DNA of 64,000 bases from Lumbricus rubellus. Lineage: Eukaryota > Annelida > Clitellata > Crassiclitellata > Lumbricidae. Made by a program: the position numbers and the translations under genes. This document shows, piece by piece, positions 59,401 through 64,000 of the stretch. A model generated the notes under the pieces. It was not told where the DNA came from and did no database searches. It saw nothing but the letters and a program-made list of their open reading frames with translations. Location of the stretch: positions 62,666,976 to 62,730,975 of the forward strand of contig OX243811.1 of NCBI GenBank assembly GCA_945859605.1, given 5' to 3'. Position 1 is the first letter of the stretch; the number at the start of each line of letters is the position of its first letter.

Positions 59401-61627
59401 TTTATTACTATATGATTGAATTCAAACTTTACTTTGGCTCATGGGCGGAAACCAGGGCGGAGATTTGAGGGGACGAACGAGTGGCCGAAGGAAAGACGCC
59501 AGATTTTTTAGTCATCTGGCCGAAAAGTCAAGAAAATTTTATATTTTCACCGCCAAAAAAGTTGATTACCTTTTTTTAGTCTTGACGCTCAACGATTGGG
59601 GGGACAAATGCATGGGCCGTCCCCCCTAGGTTTCCGCCCATGCTTTGGCTCCTGCTGTGCCATGCACCAAACTGTGTTGGGCTCTAGAGCCAGATCAGTG
59701 GCTGGGGAATTCTCTCCCACCCTCTTTCCTGCCTTCATCTATTTAGCGTCTGTGGTTCTTAGGTATGTTGATTGAATATGTAAGTGTGAGTATTTTGTTT
59801 GCGTGTACAGCATCCTGATTCGGACACGCTGTACATTCTGTCGGTTGATCTTGGTGAAGCAGAATCACGAACGGTCGTCAGTGGTCTTGCGAAGATCATC
59901 AGCGCAGATGAGTTGAACGACCGGTTGGGTGTCTTCCTCTGCAACCTCAGACCAGCGACGCTACTAGGCATCGAGTCAAAGGCGATGCTGCTCTGTGCAT
60001 CCAGGTCAGTTACATTGGATGGTGCATTGGATAATGTCATGCTAGCATCGAGATCAGTTGACTGGAGTTCGATTCCCGAAGCCCTCGTAGGATAGACGAC
60101 TGGACGACAGTGGATGTGCAATGTCATGCATTGTAGACTGCTATTAGCGCTGTTGTATTGCAGGCGGTCTCTGTTCTGTTAGTAGTTGAGATTCATGTTA
60201 ATTAAGATTGTTTCGTGTAATCATACTGAGTTCATCAGAATGAATTCGCTAAAGAAAATATTATTATTATTAATGGTATTTGTCAGTTTGATGTTTGCAG
60301 TAAGCCGCTTATTGACCACATAACGTTTTTACAACTTTGGTATTTATTATTGTCCTTCTTTTGTGTATGCTCGTCCACAACTATGCTGAGCAATTGTGCA
60401 TGCTCAAAGTTCCTACACCTGAGTTGAGGCTAAAGCCCATGCTCCCCGCATTACAGGTCATCACTGCATTGTGCTCATGATGACCTTTGCACATATCCTT
60501 CATTCATCAAGAAATTTCACCATTGAAAACATTGTAGCTGGTGTTTAATCTGTTCACAAAATATCAAATATCAAGTGACAAGTGTTCTGCTTATTTTTTG
60601 TTTATTCTGTGTAATAATTATAGCATGTAGTTTAAGGAAAATTCGGGAAGAAATGTTTTTATTCTGTTGTTTGTTGATTGCAGAGATGAACCGAAAGCTC
60701 TCGAAGTGCTCAGTCCACCAGAGACCTGTAAACCCGGTGATGTTGTTTATGCCGAGGATAGCAACGCAGAATCGACCGATCAGAAGACGGAACTAAAGAA
60801 GAAGATTTGGGAGAAGTTGCAGGTCAGTTCACCTAAATTAATTACTTACATAGATAAAGAAATGATCCAGAAAAAGTCTAAGACTTTATACAGAACATAG
60901 AACTCGTAATTAATGCTTATCTGTCGGAATATTATGAGTTAAAAGAAACATTTCTATCATCGGTTCTTGGCAGTTCACAAGATCTCAAGAACTTTGTAAA
61001 GTTCATATGTCTGTCAAAAGACTGTCATTCATTTATTGATGTTGAACAATATTCCTAAGAGACAACCACTAGCTGTGATTGGTGCATTATTATAAGCTGT
61101 TAGATTAGTTTTGGAAGGACCTTTGCTTTGGTGTTTCTGACAGCCAATGTGGGCAATCGTATACCTGGACAACTTGCCATTGCCTGTCTGTTTAAATTGG
61201 GAGAAATGGGGAGCTGTATGTGAGTGAAATTGGTCGTGTTTTAATTCATTTCAGTGTTGTTCGTTGCATGCGATATATTTCGTCTTTGCACTGCTCCTAC
61301 TACTGCCAGATGTTGTCTATTAAGAAAGGTTCAATCCAATCTCAGCAGGTCCATGTGTACCTTTTGGATTGATTCTTTCACTTGTACACTGTGCATCAAT
61401 CACTCGAAAGTTATTGAGTTTGTACTGATTGCTGCTATTTTGTCTTTGGTTGATGCTCTGTCAATAAATGTCTACTACTTGTGTTAAAAGAAGAAATCTG
61501 TTTTGGTTTGTGACAGGTTGATTTGAAGGTCGATGGTGATATGAAGTTCGTCTGGAAGGAATCTCGTCTTGTCACACGATTAGGAGATGTTACGTCTAAA
61601 TCGCTTCGAGGTGTGCGTGTTAAGTAG
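47960..61627 (+). CDS. YARS1: Tandem (double-core) cytoplasmic tyrosyl-tRNA synthetase, complete, 23 exons
   Basis: Attaches tyrosine to tRNA-Tyr in the cytoplasm. Twenty-three exons join in one frame of 2673 bp (890 residues plus TAG 61625-61627); start ATG 47960-47962 precedes [12 protein letters not shown], matching the human N-terminus. Human TyrRS has 528 residues: one core plus an EMAP-II-like domain. Here copy 1 (residues 1-354) is followed in frame by copy 2 (about 355-710) and one EMAP-II-like domain (711-890). There is no stop at the end of copy 1, and no ATG at the start of copy 2, whose first exon is preceded in frame by TAG just before its acceptor; so one mRNA is required. TyrRS normally acts as a homodimer, and this protein could fold as a pseudo-dimer. 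Confidence 0.93.
52294..53213. mobile_element. 0.9-kb MITE with ~26-bp inverted ends in TyrRS intron 9
   Basis: Left end GGGGTCATTGCATAATTACG, then TAACGC; the right end is the reverse complement with one mismatch. TAA flanks both sides, a 3-bp duplication like that of PIF/Harbinger elements. Just inside the ends are repeated GACCCACCCACCCACCC and GTTACGTAACG-type palindromes. No ORF of note, so non-autonomous. Confidence 0.78.
53898..58701 (+). CDS. YARS1: TyrRS copy 2 (exons 11-19): core lacking HIGH and KMSKS motifs
   Basis: Exons 53898-53975, 54718-54864, 55322-55497, 55823-55952, 56364-56444, 56943-56994, 57306-57488, 57955-58040 and 58566-58701. The HVAY motif is replaced by DVSY (residues 410-413), the preceding GTATTGKP by GIATASKL, Tyr35 by Phe400, and KMSAS by KVGLT (583-587). 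Tyr527, Gln531, Asp534 and Gln549 of the tyrosine pocket remain. The anticodon-side [19 protein letters not shown] is closer to human than copy 1. Exon 11 carries a linker and an NLITRNLK relic of the duplicated N-terminus. The copy is probably inactive in adenylate formation but may bind tRNA; that is inference. Confidence 0.92.
59239..61627 (+). CDS. YARS1: TyrRS C-terminal EMAP-II-like domain (exons 20-23)
   Basis: Exons 59239-59336, 59811-60004, 60684-60822 and 61517-61627. A Gly-rich linker ([12 protein letters not shown]) leads to the OB-fold tRNA-binding domain: [69 protein letters not shown]. Each aligns with the human domain. In animals this domain binds tRNA nonspecifically and, when released, has cytokine activity. 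The intron after exon 20 seems to start with GC rather than GT (AAG|GC at 59337); an alternative GT nine bases upstream would delete three conserved residues. Confidence 0.93.
59440..59642. mobile_element. 203-bp hAT-type MITE in TyrRS intron 20
   Basis: Terminal inverted repeats CATGGGCGGAAACC and GGTTTCCGCCCATG, flanked by a perfect 8-bp direct repeat CTTTGGCT (59432-59439 and 59643-59650). Eight-base target duplications are the hallmark of hAT elements. No coding capacity. Confidence 0.85.
60010..60100 (+). mobile_element. tRNA-derived SINE fragment
   Basis: Box-B-like GAGTTCGATTCCCGAAG (from about 60065) follows a degenerate box A (GCATTGGATAATGTCATGCTA, from about 60032). It begins right at the donor site of exon 21. 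A related body fragment is at 60375-60430. Confidence 0.55.
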
Positions 61628-62560
61628 GAAAAATTTGATCAGAGATGTTATGATGATGCCATTTCTGACTTCGCTTCTCGAGCTTTATAAGCGTGCAAAG
61701 ATGCTCTAAAGATTAACATCGCTATTGAGTCAAGATCAGAATTTAGGGATGGTTGGCAAGATATTGAGGAAATGTGATGCTCCAGACAAGAGCTAGTCAT
61801 ATAGACAATTTTATTATGAAATTTCAATGAACAATTATGAAACAATGTATGACTTTATGAGGACGATTTGACTTTCAGAATTTCGCTGCAGTTTCCAAAA
61901 CTGTTGAGAAGAGTTGTAATATGCAGTGTCAAATTTTCTGCTGATTGTTTTGGGAAGGTTTTCTGATATTTTTCCTAAATAAGCCTATAATTAATAACAA
62001 TTGTAATAGTAATGATTATGGGTTTTTTGCCTTAGAAGAACTAAGCCTAGAACAGATTTAGACCCAGCCTGCCAATTGATTTTGTTTTCGGCTGATGGCC
62101 TGTAAATAAGTTGGTTCCCACGACTTGGCTCGTATGGACGCTGTTGAAATCTCGAGATTTACGATCATAACAAATTGTTGTTTGTTGTTTGATTTGTCTG
62201 TTGTGGTGGGATCAGTAGTCGTATATCACAATAATGACATGTTTGTCTGATAGTCAGTCATCCGGTATTAATGTGGCCCACTCTTTATTTGTCTTGCTTT
62301 TTGTGTCAATTGCCTGTGAGGTTTTTCTTATCTCTGTGTGAAGGCCTATTTCTCCTGTTCAAATCCAGGGCTGAAATAATTACATATATAGGTCCATATT
62401 CAACAGGGGCCTAACCTTTAGGCCTATTGGTCTGTGTGTTTTTTGTCGTTTTCTAGAATGTATACCTCGACTTGTCTTTTAGTCAGAGGAAAACTAAAAT
62501 AAGAACCTGAAAAAGAGAATGGTCAAGATCTACGCTGGTGTGGGGTGTAGGCCTATAGTA
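61628..62560. other. 3' flank of the TyrRS gene
   Basis: Presumed 3' UTR and downstream DNA. I see no canonical AATAAA close to the stop. No coding signal. Confidence 0.5.
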
Positions 62561-62569
62561 GCCTACATG

Positions 62570-62870
62570 GAGAACTATGAAGGATGATTATAAGAAGATT
62601 GGAGGTTTTTGAAATGGGGATTTGGCTTAGAATGAAAATAGTCAGCTGGAGGGAACACAAGACGAATGAAGAAATTCTACTGATGGTGGGAGAGAAAAGG
62701 TCGATGCTGTGGAGAATGGTGGGAAAAAACATTAGGAAGACCAATAACATTGCTACCTGACTGGATGATGACGAATGAAGGGTATACAGTGGAATGAAGA
62801 GAGAGGCACAGAATAGAGATGATCGAGTGGCGTCGTTGGACATACGAACCTGTTACCTGCCTGAGGGCAG
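62570..62870 (+). mobile_element. Non-LTR retrotransposon RT C-terminal remnant
   Basis: Read in one frame it gives RLEVFEMGIWLRMKIVSWRE, then HKTNEEILLMVGEKRSML, matching the widespread motif KLEAFEMWCWRRMLKISW plus TNEEVL.R.GE.RSLL found after the RT domain of several LINE clades. This family differs from the L2/CR1-like copies elsewhere in the window. Stops follow. Confidence 0.78.
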
Positions 62871-62879
62871 AGAAAGACA

Positions 62880-63670
62880 GAAGAGGATGAAATTAATAGT
62901 CAAATAATAATCACAAAGAAACTACAGAGCCGATATGACGATGGGAAGTCGGCCTTTTTGGTGTAGGCCTAATTTTGAAGATTTTGAAGTCCAAGAAATG
63001 ATCGTAAAAGCGAAATAAAACGGAGTGATCCATTTCCAAGTCACAAAGAAATTCCTTTAATAACGCGTCTTTAAAATGTTCAGTTCAGTAATATATAAAA
63101 CTAGGCCTATTTACAGAAGAACAGGCGTAGGCTTACATGCTGTAATCCAACTTGGAGATTATTGGCAGTGCATGCTCAGTGTTGAAAAGGAATCTGACAA
63201 TTTTATATAGGCCTAGTGTGGGCTAAAAGCGCGTATTTATAACATAAAAAAATCAAGTTACGTTAATAGGCCTACTTTTAGAAGGAAAGACGTTGAAACC
63301 CAGACTGGAGGTATTTGGCCGTGCTCAGATAGCAGACAACTGTGTTATTTTATTGTCTCTCCGTCTAATGTGGCTCTAAGTCGTTGCACTCAGCCGATCG
63401 TGTACGTTGTGTAGGCTACAAATTATTATTATAGCCCCTTAGTGAAGGGTCATTAAAACAGAAGTGTTGCATCAGGTCTACATGCTTAGCAAGAGTGTGG
63501 CAGTATTATGAACAGGTCTAATGCAGCTGACATCGATATGGGCAAAGACTTGGTTTCTTGTGACATTACCTTTTTCACATTATTTTTGGACTGGTTCTAC
63601 CCTAGCAATGAACTACGAATTAGAATGTCAATCAATAGTGACAGACTGACAGCACAACTAGAATATGTAC
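62880..63670. other. Non-coding DNA rich in AGGCCTA words
   Basis: No ORF, RNA gene or clear repeat boundary. The TAGGCCTA motif recurs several times, as it does in 52500-53070 and 18960-19990. Confidence 0.5.
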
Positions 63671-63679
63671 TATAAAAGA

Positions 63680-63933
63680 CATAGGCGTACGAGGCGGGGG
63701 TGCAGGGGGGCAATTGCCCCCCAAATTCGGGCAAGTTTGGTGGTTTTTTTGGGCAAAAAAATCGCGGACAACTAACAAAAAAAAAAAAAAAAGGTCGTCA
63801 AGTTTCGGGAAAATCTGGTTTTTCGGGCAAAAATAGTCGCGGACGACCAACTTTTGGCCGGATAAATTTTTCGGGCAGAAGTTCAATCTTTGCCCCCCCC
63901 CCCCCCACTTCTGAAACCTCCCGTACGCCTATG
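63680..63933. mobile_element. 254-bp hAT-like MITE
   Basis: Inverted ends CATAGGCGTACG and CGTACGCCTATG, flanked by ATAAAAGA (63672-63679) and ATAAAAGG (63934-63941), a 7-of-8 match. The interior repeats TTCGGGCAAAAA-type units and C-runs. No coding capacity, so a non-autonomous element. Confidence 0.75.
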
Positions 63934-64000
63934 ATAAAAGGTTTCTTTAAGTGCATCTGATTTGCGTGTTACGTGCGTAGGGCAGACAATTATGCGTTCA

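Overview
This is animal genomic DNA. It is AT-rich, with short exons, GT-AG introns and many decayed retrotransposons and MITEs. It holds two protein-coding genes on the + strand. TyrRS fused to an EMAP-II-like C-terminal domain is an animal architecture, and PARP4 (vault PARP) fits a metazoan. L2/CR1-like LINE tails ending in GCGCTATATAAAT, and frequent AGGCCTA words in introns, weakly suggest a marine invertebrate. I cannot name the species.

Positions 91-39453 hold a 5'-truncated PARP4 gene. Forty exons can be joined in one open frame of about 2466 codons to the natural stop. In order they encode the PARP catalytic fold (His-Tyr-Glu triad present), a VIT domain, a VWA domain with a MIDAS motif, a post-VWA region, a ubiquitin-like exon, a long acidic linker of small phase 1-1 exons, an 853-codon Pro/FG-rich exon, an Hsp70-type substrate-binding segment, and the C-terminal region that in human PARP4 binds the major vault protein. 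The ubiquitin-like and Hsp70 segments are absent from human PARP4. The linker (20.3-31.6 kb) has grown by repeated duplication of exon-plus-intron blocks, still visible in the introns.

Positions 39454-47959 are intergenic: the PARP4 3' flank, a reversed LINE tail, an 86-bp tandem repeat, and a 2.4-kb element with long terminal inverted repeats carrying a decayed ORF.

Positions 47960-61627 hold a complete 23-exon gene for an 890-residue tyrosyl-tRNA synthetase with two TyrRS cores in tandem and one C-terminal EMAP-II-like domain. Copy 1 keeps the HIGH-type (HVAY) and KMSKS-type (KMSAS) motifs. Copy 2 has lost both but keeps most of the tyrosine pocket, and it has the same intron positions and nearly the same exon lengths. 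This is a covalent pseudo-dimer like the double-length TyrRS of trypanosomatids, but in an animal gene. It is the strongest candidate here for something undescribed.

Mobile DNA includes a solo LTR with a 5-bp target duplication, a piggyBac-type MITE nested in a LINE, two hAT-type MITEs, a Harbinger-like MITE, tRNA-derived SINEs, several LINE 3' fragments, and a ubiquitin coding fragment embedded in a tetranucleotide repeat. No CRISPR arrays, rRNA genes or intact tRNA genes were seen.
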